From positions 1,612,001-1,676,000 of the forward strand of contig NZ_CP039291.1 of NCBI RefSeq assembly GCF_004798685.1: a stretch of DNA of 64,000 nucleotides, in the 5' to 3' direction. A program made the translations under genes and the position numbers. This stretch comes from Cellulomonas shaoxiangyii (GTDB taxonomy: Bacteria; Actinomycetota; Actinomycetes; Actinomycetales; Cellulomonadaceae). Positions 7,969 to 15,918 of this stretch are shown one piece after another; within the stretch, counting starts at the first letter, position 1, and each line of letters starts with the position of its first letter. The notes below the pieces were generated by a model. That model searched no databases and had not been told where the DNA came from. It saw only the letters and a program-made list of their open reading frames with translations.

Positions 7969-10095
7969 GTGACCACGACCTCCTCGACCCCCGGGTACAC
8001 CGCGCGGCACCTGTCGGTGCTCGAGGGCCTCGAGGCCGTCCGCAAGCGCCCGGGCATGTACATCGGCACGACCGACAGCCGCGGGCTCATGCACTGCCTC
8101 TGGGAGATCATCGACAACTCGGTCGACGAGGCGCTCGGCGGCCACGGCGACCGGATCGAGATCGTCCTGCACGCCGACCAGTCGGTGGAGGTGCGCGACA
8201 ACGGGCGCGGCGTCCCCGTCGACCTCGAACCGAAGACCGGCCTGACGGGTGTGGAGGTCGTCTTCACCAAGCTGCACGCCGGCGGCAAGTTCGGCGGCGG
8301 CTCGTACGCCGCCTCGGGCGGTCTGCACGGCGTCGGCGCATCGGTGGTCAACGCCCTCTCCGCGCGGCTCGACGTCGAGGTGGACCGGCACGGCCGGACG
8401 CACCGCATGAGCTTCCACCGCGGCGAGCCCGGCGTCTTCGACGACAGCGCCGGCATCGGTCCGGAGTCCCCGTTCGAGCCGTTCGTCTCGGGGTCCGAGC
8501 TGGCGGTCGTGGGCAAGGTGGCCAAGGCCCGCACCGGGACGCGCGTGCGCTACTGGGCGGACCGGCAGATCTTCCCGTCCTCGGCCGTCTTCTCCTACGA
8601 CGAGCTGGTGACGCGGGCCCGGCAGACGAGTTTCCTCGTGCCCGGGCTCGCCCTCACCGTGCGTGACGAGCGCGGCATCCCCGGCACCCCCGGCGCGGAC
8701 GGCCCGCACGAGGAGACGTTCCTGCACGAGGGCGGGGTCGTCGACTTCGTGGACCACCTGGCCCCCGACGCCGCGGTGACCGACGTGTGGCACCTGACCG
8801 GCGAGGGCACGTTCACCGAGACGGTGCCGGTGCTCGACGAGCGCGGGCACATGTCCCCGCAGGAGGTCTCCCGCACGTGCGAGGTGGACGTCGCCGTGCG
8901 CTGGGGGACCGGCTACGCGACCGAGGTCCGCAGCTTCGTCAACATCATCGCGACCCCCAAGGGCGGCACGCACCTCGCGGGGTTCGAGGCGGCGCTGCTC
9001 AAGACGCTGCGTGCGCAGGTGACGGCGAACGCGCGCCGGCTCAAGGTGTCGTCCAAGGACTCGTCCGAGCGGATCGAGAAGGAGGACGTGCTCGCGGGCC
9101 TCACGGCCGTGGTGACCGTGCGCCTGGCCGAGCCGCAGTTCGAGGGTCAGACCAAGGAGGTCCTCGGCACCGGACCCGTGCGCGGCATCGTCGCCCGCGT
9201 CGTGGAGCAGGAGCTCACGGCGCTGCTGACGTCGGCGAAGCGCGAGCACAAGGCGCACTCCGGCGCACTGCTCGACAAGGTCGTCGGCGAGATGCGGGCG
9301 CGCATCTCCGCCCGCAAGCAGAAGGAGATCTCCCGGCGCAAGACGGCGCTGGAGTCGTCGTCGCTGCCGGCGAAGCTGGCCGACTGCCGCATCGACGACG
9401 TCGAGCGCAGCGAGCTGTTCATCGTCGAGGGTGACAGCGCCCTCGGCACGGCCAAGCTCGCGCGCAGCTCGGACTACCAGGCGCTGCTGCCCATCCGCGG
9501 CAAGATCCTCAACGTCCAGAAGGCGTCCGTGGGCGACATGCTCAAGAACGCCGAGTGCGCGTCGATCATCCAGGTCATCGGCGCGGGTTCGGGCCGCACG
9601 TTCGACCTCGAGGCCGCCCGCTACGGCAAGGTCGTGCTGATGACCGACGCGGACGTCGACGGCGCGCACATCCGCACGCTGCTGCTCACGCTGTTCTTCC
9701 GGTACATGCGCCCGCTCGTGGAGGACGGCCGGGTGTACGCGGCGGTCCCGCCCCTGCACCGCGTCGAGGTGATCGGCGCCGGCTCACGCAAGAACGAGTA
9801 CGTCTACACCTACTCGGAGGCGGAGCTCGCGGCGACGCTCAAGAAGCTCGACCGCTCGGGCCGCCGGTACAAGGACGACATCCAGCGCTACAAGGGCCTG
9901 GGAGAGATGGACGCCGACCAGCTCGCGGAGACGACGATGGACCCGCGGTACCGGACGCTGCGGCGCGTGACGGTCGCGGCGGCGCAGCGGGCCGAGGAGA
10001 TCTTCGAGCTGCTCATGGGCTCGGACGTCGCTCCCCGCAAGGACTTCATCGTCGCCGGTGCGCACGCGCTGGATCGCTCGCGCATCGACGCCTGA
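7969..10095 (+). CDS. parE: DNA topoisomerase IV subunit B (ParE-type GyrB homologue)
   Basis: ATPase subunit of a type IIA topoisomerase; 708 residues. The GHKL ATPase domain shows EIIDNSVDEALGGHGD, DNGRGVPVD and GGLHGVGASVVNALS. The transducer and Toprim domains follow, with the metal-binding motifs FIVEGDSALG and DADVDGAHIRT, then YKGLGEMDADQL near the end. Canonical GyrB has EGDSAGG; the EGDSALG form seen here is what I expect for the actinobacterial ParE-like paralogue, usually paired with a ParC gene not seen here. GyrB from the dnaA region is the other possible assignment but fits less well. The start follows from the leaderless box. Confidence 0.92.
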   Translation: MTTTSSTPGYTARHLSVLEGLEAVRKRPGMYIGTTDSRGLMHCLWEIIDNSVDEALGGHGDRIEIVLHADQSVEVRDNGRGVPVDLEPKTGLTGVEVVFTKLHAGGKFGGGSYAASGGLHGVGASVVNALSARLDVEVDRHGRTHRMSFHRGEPGVFDDSAGIGPESPFEPFVSGSELAVVGKVAKARTGTRVRYWADRQIFPSSAVFSYDELVTRARQTSFLVPGLALTVRDERGIPGTPGADGPHEETFLHEGGVVDFVDHLAPDAAVTDVWHLTGEGTFTETVPVLDERGHMSPQEVSRTCEVDVAVRWGTGYATEVRSFVNIIATPKGGTHLAGFEAALLKTLRAQVTANARRLKVSSKDSSERIEKEDVLAGLTAVVTVRLAEPQFEGQTKEVLGTGPVRGIVARVVEQELTALLTSAKREHKAHSGALLDKVVGEMRARISARKQKEISRRKTALESSSLPAKLADCRIDDVERSELFIVEGDSALGTAKLARSSDYQALLPIRGKILNVQKASVGDMLKNAECASIIQVIGAGSGRTFDLEAARYGKVVLMTDADVDGAHIRTLLLTLFFRYMRPLVEDGRVYAAVPPLHRVEVIGAGSRKNEYVYTYSEAELAATLKKLDRSGRRYKDDIQRYKGLGEMDADQLAETTMDPRYRTLRRVTVAAAQRAEEIFELLMGSDVAPRKDFIVAGAHALDRSRIDA

Positions 10096-10163
10096 CGGCG
10101 CCGCGCCGGTCGGGTCAGCGCTAACCGCTGGCCGGCTCGCACCCCGCACGCGAGGCTGACCCC

Positions 10164-11267
10164 ATGAACGACACGACCGACGTGGCCGCACCCGCCGCCG
10201 ACACCGACTCACACGTCGAGGCGCGGACCGGCACGGCCGCTGAGCATCCTGACCTCGCACCCATCGCCGAGCGCGCCGCCGCCCCGGCGGTGCTCGACCC
10301 GCCGCCGGCCGACCTCGGCCTGACGTGGCGCCCGCTGGCGGTCGAGGACGCGAGCGCCCTGACCGAGCTCGTCCAGGTGGTCGAGGAGGCCGACGGCCAG
10401 CCGTTCCGGACGTCCACGGAGGAGATCCAGGAGGAGCTCGCGGCGGACTGGCGCGACCTGACGCGCGACACGCTCGTCGGGCTCGACGCCCAGGGCACCA
10501 TGCGCGCCTGGGCGCAGGTCGACAGCGCGCCCGGCGACACGCGGGTCGTGCGCGCGTTCGTCTCCGGCGGGGTGCACCCGCTCTGGCGCGGCCGGGGCAT
10601 CGGGCGCGCGGTGGTGGCCTGGCTGCAGGGCCGCGCGCGCCAGGTGCTGGCGGCATCGGGCAAGGACGTGCCGGGCCGGATCGCGGCGTACCTGGAGGAC
10701 ACCGCACCGGCGAGCGCGCGCGTGTACCGCGCGGCGGGGTTCACGCCGATCCGCTACTACACCGAGATGCGGCGCTCGCTGCGCGATCCGCTGCCCGAGG
10801 TCCCGCTCGTCGAGGGCATCCGGGTGGTCCCGTGGTCGGACGAGCTCGACGACGCGGTGCGGCTGGCCCACAACGAGTCGTTCGCGGACCACTGGGGCAG
10901 CGAGCCCCGCACGCCCGAGCAGTGGCAGGGGCACCGTGCGATGTTCGCGCCGACGTGGAGCTTCGTCGCCGTCACGGACGACGGCGAGGTCGCGGGCTAC
11001 GCGACGTCGGGGCGCTACGAGCACGACTGGGAGGTCGCCGGGTACAGCTCGGGGTACACGGAGCTGCTCGGGGTTCGGCGCGCGTGGCGCGGCCGGGGCG
11101 TCGCGGTGGCCCTGCTCGCGACGGTGATGCGCGCCTACGCCGCCGACGGCGTCGACTACGCCGAGCTCGGCGTGGACACGGCGAACCCCTCCGGTGCGCA
11201 CGGGCTCTACGCGCGCCTCGGCTACGAGGTCGTCCACAGCTCGACCATGTACTCGGTCGAGCTGTGA
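10164..11267 (+). CDS. Tandem-GNAT N-acetyltransferase
   Basis: A 367-residue protein with two GNAT acetyltransferase domains after an Ala-rich N-terminal tail of about 50 residues. In domain 1 the acetyl-CoA loop is LWRGRGIGRAVVAWLQ and the end is ARVYRAAGFTPIRYYTEM. In domain 2 it is AWRGRGVAVALLATVM with GAHGLYARLGYEVVHSSTMY. The two-domain layout resembles mycothiol synthase (MshD), but the protein is longer and lacks features that would let me assign that role. The substrate is unknown. The ATG at 10164 has GAGG upstream. It sits 68 bases after parE and may be read with it. Confidence 0.85.
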   Translation: MNDTTDVAAPAADTDSHVEARTGTAAEHPDLAPIAERAAAPAVLDPPPADLGLTWRPLAVEDASALTELVQVVEEADGQPFRTSTEEIQEELAADWRDLTRDTLVGLDAQGTMRAWAQVDSAPGDTRVVRAFVSGGVHPLWRGRGIGRAVVAWLQGRARQVLAASGKDVPGRIAAYLEDTAPASARVYRAAGFTPIRYYTEMRRSLRDPLPEVPLVEGIRVVPWSDELDDAVRLAHNESFADHWGSEPRTPEQWQGHRAMFAPTWSFVAVTDDGEVAGYATSGRYEHDWEVAGYSSGYTELLGVRRAWRGRGVAVALLATVMRAYAADGVDYAELGVDTANPSGAHGLYARLGYEVVHSSTMYSVEL

Positions 11268-11327
11268 CGTCGTCGACCTGGTCCGGCGCGTCCGCCCGGG
11301 AGGCTCCGGGCGGACGCGCGCGGACGT

Positions 11328-11333
11328 TAGGGT
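11328..11333 (+). promoter_or_regulatory. Leaderless -10 box (TAGGGT)
   Basis: TAGGGT, 7 bases before the ATG of the ABC ATPase gene at 11341. Confidence 0.6.
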
Positions 11334-11340
11334 CTGTGGA

Positions 11341-12144
11341 ATGACCAGCGTGCTCGACCTGCAGGCCGTGACGATCCGCCGGGGGACGACGACGATCCTC
11401 GAGGACCTGTCGTGGCAGGTCCGCGAGGACGAGCGCTGGGTGGTTCTGGGGCGCAACGGCGCCGGCAAGACGACGCTGCTCCAGGTGGCCTCGGGGCGCA
11501 TGCACCCGACGCGGGGCACCGCGACGCTGCTGGGCTCGCGCCTCGGTGCGACGGACGTGTTCGAGCTGCGGCCCCGGATCGGGCTGTCCAGCGCGGCCCT
11601 GGCGGACCGGATCCCCTCCGGCGAGACCGTCAAGGACGTCGTGCTGACCGCCGCCTACGGCGTGACGGGCCGCTGGCGCGAGTCCTACGAGGAGCTCGAC
11701 GAGACACGCGCCAACGACCTGCTCGCGGCGTTCGGCGTCGCGCACCTCGCCCAGCGCTACTTCGGGACCCTGTCCGAGGGCGAGCGCAAGCGCGTGCAGA
11801 TCGCGCGGTCGCTCATGAGCGACCCGGAGCTGCTGCTCCTCGACGAGCCGGCCGCGGGCCTGGACCTCGGCGGCCGGGAGGAGCTCGTCGGTGCGCTGGC
11901 CGAGCTCGCGCGCGACCCGCGGTCGCCGGCACTCGTGCTCGTGACGCACCACGTCGAGGAGATCCCGCCGGGCTTCACCCACCTGCTGCTCCTGCGCGGC
12001 GGCAAGGTGTTCGCCGCGGGGCCGATCGGCGAGGTGCTGACCGCGGAGAACCTCTCCGGGGCGTTCGACGTGCCGCTGCGCCTGGAGCACGGGGACGGCC
12101 GGTGGACGGCGCACGCCTCGGCCGGAGCGGCGTCCAGGCACTGA
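11341..12144 (+). CDS. ABC transporter ATP-binding protein without adjacent permease
   Basis: A 267-residue single ABC ATPase. Walker A is GRNGAGKTTL, the signature is LSEGERKRVQIAR, Walker B is LLLLDEPAAGLDLG and the switch histidine lies in LVTHHVEEIP. The ending, GFTHLLLLRGGKVFAAGPIG, matches a group of lone ATPases related to ModF/YlmA-type proteins. No permease or binding protein lies nearby, so the substrate is unknown and a non-transport role is possible. The start at 11341 is set by the TAGGGT box 7 bases upstream; the frame is open further 5' but that overlaps the preceding gene. Confidence 0.88.
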   Translation: MTSVLDLQAVTIRRGTTTILEDLSWQVREDERWVVLGRNGAGKTTLLQVASGRMHPTRGTATLLGSRLGATDVFELRPRIGLSSAALADRIPSGETVKDVVLTAAYGVTGRWRESYEELDETRANDLLAAFGVAHLAQRYFGTLSEGERKRVQIARSLMSDPELLLLDEPAAGLDLGGREELVGALAELARDPRSPALVLVTHHVEEIPPGFTHLLLLRGGKVFAAGPIGEVLTAENLSGAFDVPLRLEHGDGRWTAHASAGAASRH

Positions 12145-12223
12145 CGCACGCCCGCGGTCGGAGGAGTCCGACGGGTCGGGCGGTGCGCAGCGGGGTCCGC
12201 CACGGGATGGCAAAGCCGTGGAA

Positions 12224-12229
12224 TAGGAT
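12224..12229 (+). promoter_or_regulatory. -10 box (TAGGAT) of the nfeD-slipin operon
   Basis: TAGGAT about 42 bases before the NfeD start codon, which has its own GGAGG site, so this transcript carries a leader. Confidence 0.45.
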
Positions 12230-12271
12230 CGTCACGGACCCGACGGCGGGACGACCTGCGGAGGTGGCGTG

Positions 12272-12748
12272 ATGGGCTGGCTGTGGTGGGTCGGCGGGGC
12301 ACTCCTGCTCGGCGTGCTCGAGATGGTCTCGCTCGACCTGGTCCTCATCATGTTCGCCGGCGGGGCTCTCGCCGGCGGGGTGGCGTACGCGCTCGGCGCG
12401 CCGCTCGTCGTGCAGTTCGTCGTGGCCGCCGTGGCGGCCGTCGCCCTGCTGCTGCTGCTGCGTCCGTGGCTGCTGCGCCACCTGCGCTCGCGCGTGGACC
12501 TGCCGGAGACGAACACCGCGGCGCTCCTCGGGCGCCCGGCGGTCGTCGTCGCCGACGTCGACGGCATGACGGGGCGCGTCAAGCTCGCCGGCGAGGTCTG
12601 GAGCGCGCGGACCGCCGACGGCTCGGTGCTGCCACCGGGCACGGCGGTCGTGGTCGCCCGCATCGAGGGCGCCACCGCGGTGGTCGCCGCGGCCGCGCCC
12701 GCACCCCGCCCCGACGCTCCGCCTGCCACCGGCGCCGCGTCCGCCTGA
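12272..12748 (+). CDS. NfeD-like membrane protein
   Basis: A 158-residue NfeD family protein. Two or three hydrophobic segments fill residues 1-75 (WLWWVGGALLLGVLEMVSLD and later VVAAVAAVALLLLL), followed by a cytosolic OB-fold beta-barrel containing AALLGRPAVVVADVDGMTGR and VKLAGEVWSART. NfeD proteins partner with SPFH proteins in membrane microdomains, and a slipin gene follows 68 bases downstream, so the two form an operon. GGAGG lies 7 bases before the ATG; the codon before it is GTG, which could also serve. The C-terminal tail is Ala/Pro-rich and probably disordered. Confidence 0.9.
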   Translation: MGWLWWVGGALLLGVLEMVSLDLVLIMFAGGALAGGVAYALGAPLVVQFVVAAVAAVALLLLLRPWLLRHLRSRVDLPETNTAALLGRPAVVVADVDGMTGRVKLAGEVWSARTADGSVLPPGTAVVVARIEGATAVVAAAAPAPRPDAPPATGAASA

Positions 12749-12816
12749 ACCACCCGGTCCGGTGCCGCCGGGCCGTCCTCGCCGCCGTGGACGGCGGCAC
12801 GAACCGCGGAGGCTCC

Positions 12817-14001
12817 ATGTCCGACAACCCGGGACAGATCGCCCTGATCGTCGTCCTCGGCCTCGTCCTGCTGTTCGTCGTCGTCGCCCTCGTGCGCGCG
12901 GTGCGGATCGTGCCGCAGGCCGTCGCCGTCATCGTCGAGCGCCTCGGCCGCTACAACCGGACGCTCGACGCCGGTCTGCACCTGCTCATCCCGTTCGTCG
13001 ACCGCGTGCGGGCGAGCGTCGACCTGCGCGAGCAGGTCGTGTCCTTCCCGCCGCAGCCGGTCATCACCTCGGACAACCTCGTGGTCAGCATCGACACGGT
13101 CATCTACTTCCAGGTGACGAGCCCGAAGGACGCGGTCTACGAGATCGCGAACTACATCACCGGCATCGAGCAGCTGACCGTGACGACGCTGCGCAACGTC
13201 ATCGGGTCCATGGACCTCGAGCAGACGCTCACCAGCCGCGACCAGATCAACGGGCAGCTGCGCGGCGTGCTCGACGAGGCGACCGGCAAGTGGGGCATCC
13301 GCGTCAACCGCGTCGAGCTCAAGGCGATCGACCCGCCCGCGTCCGTGCAGGGCTCGATGGAGCAGCAGATGCGCGCCGAGCGGGACCGTCGTGCCGCCAT
13401 CCTCACCGCCGAGGGCGTCAAGCAGTCCCAGATCCTCACGGCCGAGGGCGAGAAGCAGTCGGCGATCCTGCGCGCCGAGGGTGACGCGCAGTCCGCCATC
13501 CTGCGGGCCGAGGGCGAGGCGCGCGCGATCCTGCAGGTCTTCGACGCGGTGCACCGCGGCGACGCCGACCCCAAGCTGCTCGCGTACCAGTACCTGCAGA
13601 CCCTGCCGAAGATCGCCTCGAGCCCGTCGAACAAGATGTGGTTCCTGCCCGCCGAGCTCAGCGGGGCGCTGGGGTGGCTCTCCAAGGGCTTCACCGGCGG
13701 GGGCGAGGGTGACGGTGGCGGGTACGAGACGCGACCCGCCGGGAGCTCGCCGCTCGCCGCGGACGACCTGCCGCCGACCTCGCTCACGGACCCGAGCGAG
13801 GCGCTCGCCGAGGCGCGCCGCGAGTCGGCCGCCGCGACGGCCGACGCGACGAGCGCGGGCACGCTGACGGGGGTGCCCTTCGACCGCACCGCCGAGCACG
13901 GCCAGCGACCGGGCGTCGACGCGCCGGGCCGGACCGCGACGCCGTCGCCGGACGTGCCCTCCGCGCGGCCGCAGCCCGAGCCGCCCACGGCCGGCGCCTG
14001 A
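12817..14001 (+). CDS. Slipin/SPFH (band 7) membrane-associated protein
   Basis: A 394-residue stomatin-like protein. One N-terminal membrane anchor (about residues 8-28) is followed by an SPFH domain opening with VPQAVAVIVERLGRYNRTLD and including LREQVVSFPPQPVITSDNLV. A helical region holds four 11-residue repeats from residue 195: ILTAEGVKQSQ, ILTAEGEKQSA, ILRAEGDAQSA, ILRAEGEARA. The tail from about 290 is Gly/Pro/Ala-rich and likely disordered. Slipins oligomerise on the membrane and organise lipid domains together with NfeD; the cargo here is unknown. GGAGG stands 4 bases before the ATG. A hairpin follows the stop codon. Confidence 0.92.
   Translation: MSDNPGQIALIVVLGLVLLFVVVALVRAVRIVPQAVAVIVERLGRYNRTLDAGLHLLIPFVDRVRASVDLREQVVSFPPQPVITSDNLVVSIDTVIYFQVTSPKDAVYEIANYITGIEQLTVTTLRNVIGSMDLEQTLTSRDQINGQLRGVLDEATGKWGIRVNRVELKAIDPPASVQGSMEQQMRAERDRRAAILTAEGVKQSQILTAEGEKQSAILRAEGDAQSAILRAEGEARAILQVFDAVHRGDADPKLLAYQYLQTLPKIASSPSNKMWFLPAELSGALGWLSKGFTGGGEGDGGGYETRPAGSSPLAADDLPPTSLTDPSEALAEARRESAAATADATSAGTLTGVPFDRTAEHGQRPGVDAPGRTATPSPDVPSARPQPEPPTAGA
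13399..13530 (+). repeat. Four in-frame 33-base repeats inside the slipin gene
   Basis: Four copies of a 33-base unit that encodes the 11-residue coiled-coil repeat I-L-T/R-A-E-G. Copy number could vary between strains without shifting the frame. Confidence 0.8.
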
Positions 14002-14044
14002 CAGCCGGGGACCGTCGCACCGGCGCCCCGCCCCGCCCCGCCCT

Positions 14045-14067
14045 GCCGTCCGCCCTGAGCGGACGGC
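14045..14067 (+). terminator. Terminator hairpin after the slipin gene
   Basis: GCCGTCCGC (14045-14053) and GCGGACGGC (14059-14067) around CCTGA, followed by a G-rich stretch. It separates the nfeD-slipin operon from the ABC exporter genes. Confidence 0.65.
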
Positions 14068-14136
14068 GGGGGGCACGGGGTTGGCTCCCCGGGGGACGCG
14101 TGGGAGCGTGTGACCGGCCGTCGAGGAGGTAGACCC

Positions 14137-15918
14137 GTGCTCATGCCACTGCTGCGCGAGCAGCTGAGCCCGTACCGGGCCGCCGTGCTCGCCGTGCTCG
14201 TGCTCCAGCTCGTGCAGACCCTCGCGACGCTGTGGCTGCCCAGCCTCAACGCGGACATCATCGACGACGGCGTCGCGCGGGGGGACACCGGCACGATCTG
14301 GCGGATCGGCGGCGTGATGCTCGCGGTGAGCCTGGTGCAGGTCGTCGCGGCCGTCGGTGCGGTGTGGTTCGGCGCGCGGACGGCGATGGCGTTCGGGCGG
14401 GACGTGCGTGCCCGCCTGTTCGACCGCGTGCAGTCCTTCTCGCAGCAGGAGATGGGCCGGTTCGGGGCGCCGACCCTCATCACGCGGACGACGAACGACG
14501 TCCAGCAGGTGCAGATGCTCGTGCTCATGACGTTCGTGTTCCTCGTCATGGCGCCGCTCATGCTCGTCGGCGGCGTCGTCATGTCGCTGCGGGAGGACGT
14601 CGGCCTCTCGGGCCTGCTGCTCGTCGTCGTGCCCGTCCTCGCCGGCATCATCGCGCTCGTCGTGACCCGCATGGTGCCGTGGTTCCGGCGCATGCAGAAG
14701 CGCATCGACGCGATCAACCGCGTCATGCGCGAGCAGCTCACCGGCGTGCGCGTCGTGCGGGCGTTCGTCCGGGAGCGGCAGGAGCGCGCGCGCTTCGAGG
14801 TCGCCAACCAGAGCCTGTACGAGGCGTCGCTGCGCACCGGCCTGCTCATGGCGCTGCTGTTCCCCGCGGTCATGCTCGTCATGAACGCCTCGAGCGTCGC
14901 CGTCGTGTGGTTCGGGGCGCGGCGGGTCGAGGCGGGGGCGATGGAGATCGGCTCCCTCATCGCGTTCCTCAGCTACATCATGTTCGTCCTGATGGCCGTG
15001 ATGATGGCGTCGATGATGGTCGTGATGGTGCCCCGCGCGATGGTGTCGGCCGAGCGCATCACCGAGGTCCTGGCGACGTCGTCCAGCGTCGTGCCGCCCG
15101 CGGTGCCCGTGCGCTTCGACGCCGTCCGGGCGCGCGCCGCGGCGGACGGGTCCGCCGGGGAGGGGCCGGACCGCACCGGGGTCCTCGAGCTGCGCGGTGT
15201 GGAGTTCCGCTACCCGGGCGCCGAGCACCCGGTGCTGCACGACGTGTCGTTCGTCGCCGAGCCGGGGCGCACGACGGCGATCATCGGCTCCACCGGCGCG
15301 GGCAAGACCACCCTGCTCGGCCTCGTCCCGCGCCTCTACGACGTCACGGGCGGGCAGGTGCTCGTCGACGGGGTGGACGTGCGCGACGCCGACCCCGAGG
15401 CGCTGTGGTCGCGCATCGGCCTCGTGCCGCAGCGCCCGTACCTCTTCTCCGGCACCGTGCGGTCCAACCTGCAGTTCGGTCGCCCGGAGGCCACCGAGGA
15501 CGAGCTGTGGCACGCGCTGACCGTCGCGCAGGCACGTGACTTCGTCGAGGCGCTGCCGGACGGTCTCGACGCGCCCGTCGCACAGGGCGGCACCAACCTG
15601 TCCGGTGGCCAGCGGCAACGCCTCGCGATCGCGCGGGCGCTCGTGCGCCGCCCGTCCGTCTACCTCTTCGACGACTCGTTCTCCGCGCTGGACTACGCGA
15701 CCGACGCGGCGTTGCGCGCGGCCCTGGTGCCCGAGACGCGCGACGCGACCGTGCTCGTGGTGGCGCAGCGCGTCGCCACGATCCGGTTCGCCGACCGCAT
15801 CCTGGTGCTGGACGAGGGGCGCGTCGTGGGCGACGGCACGCACGACGAGCTGCTCGCCGCGAACGAGACGTACCAGGAGATCGTGTACTCCCAGCTGAGC
15901 GCGCAGGAGGCGGCATGA
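14137..15918 (+). CDS. ABC exporter half-transporter, first subunit (degenerate ATP site)
   Basis: A 593-residue half-transporter: six membrane helices in about residues 15-310, then an ABC ATPase domain. Walker A is GSTGAGKTTL and the signature is the canonical LSGGQRQRLAIAR. Walker B is YLFDDSFSALD, with Asp instead of the catalytic Glu. Together with the non-canonical signature of the next gene product this predicts a heterodimer with one inactive ATP site, as in TmrAB-type exporters. The GTG at 14137 has GAGGAGG 7 bases upstream; the ATG at 14143 is an alternative. It overlaps the next gene by 4 bases (ATGA). The exported substrate is unknown, with drugs or lipids the usual candidates. 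Confidence 0.9.
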   Translation: MLMPLLREQLSPYRAAVLAVLVLQLVQTLATLWLPSLNADIIDDGVARGDTGTIWRIGGVMLAVSLVQVVAAVGAVWFGARTAMAFGRDVRARLFDRVQSFSQQEMGRFGAPTLITRTTNDVQQVQMLVLMTFVFLVMAPLMLVGGVVMSLREDVGLSGLLLVVVPVLAGIIALVVTRMVPWFRRMQKRIDAINRVMREQLTGVRVVRAFVRERQERARFEVANQSLYEASLRTGLLMALLFPAVMLVMNASSVAVVWFGARRVEAGAMEIGSLIAFLSYIMFVLMAVMMASMMVVMVPRAMVSAERITEVLATSSSVVPPAVPVRFDAVRARAAADGSAGEGPDRTGVLELRGVEFRYPGAEHPVLHDVSFVAEPGRTTAIIGSTGAGKTTLLGLVPRLYDVTGGQVLVDGVDVRDADPEALWSRIGLVPQRPYLFSGTVRSNLQFGRPEATEDELWHALTVAQARDFVEALPDGLDAPVAQGGTNLSGGQRQRLAIARALVRRPSVYLFDDSFSALDYATDAALRAALVPETRDATVLVVAQRVATIRFADRILVLDEGRVVGDGTHDELLAANETYQEIVYSQLSAQEAA

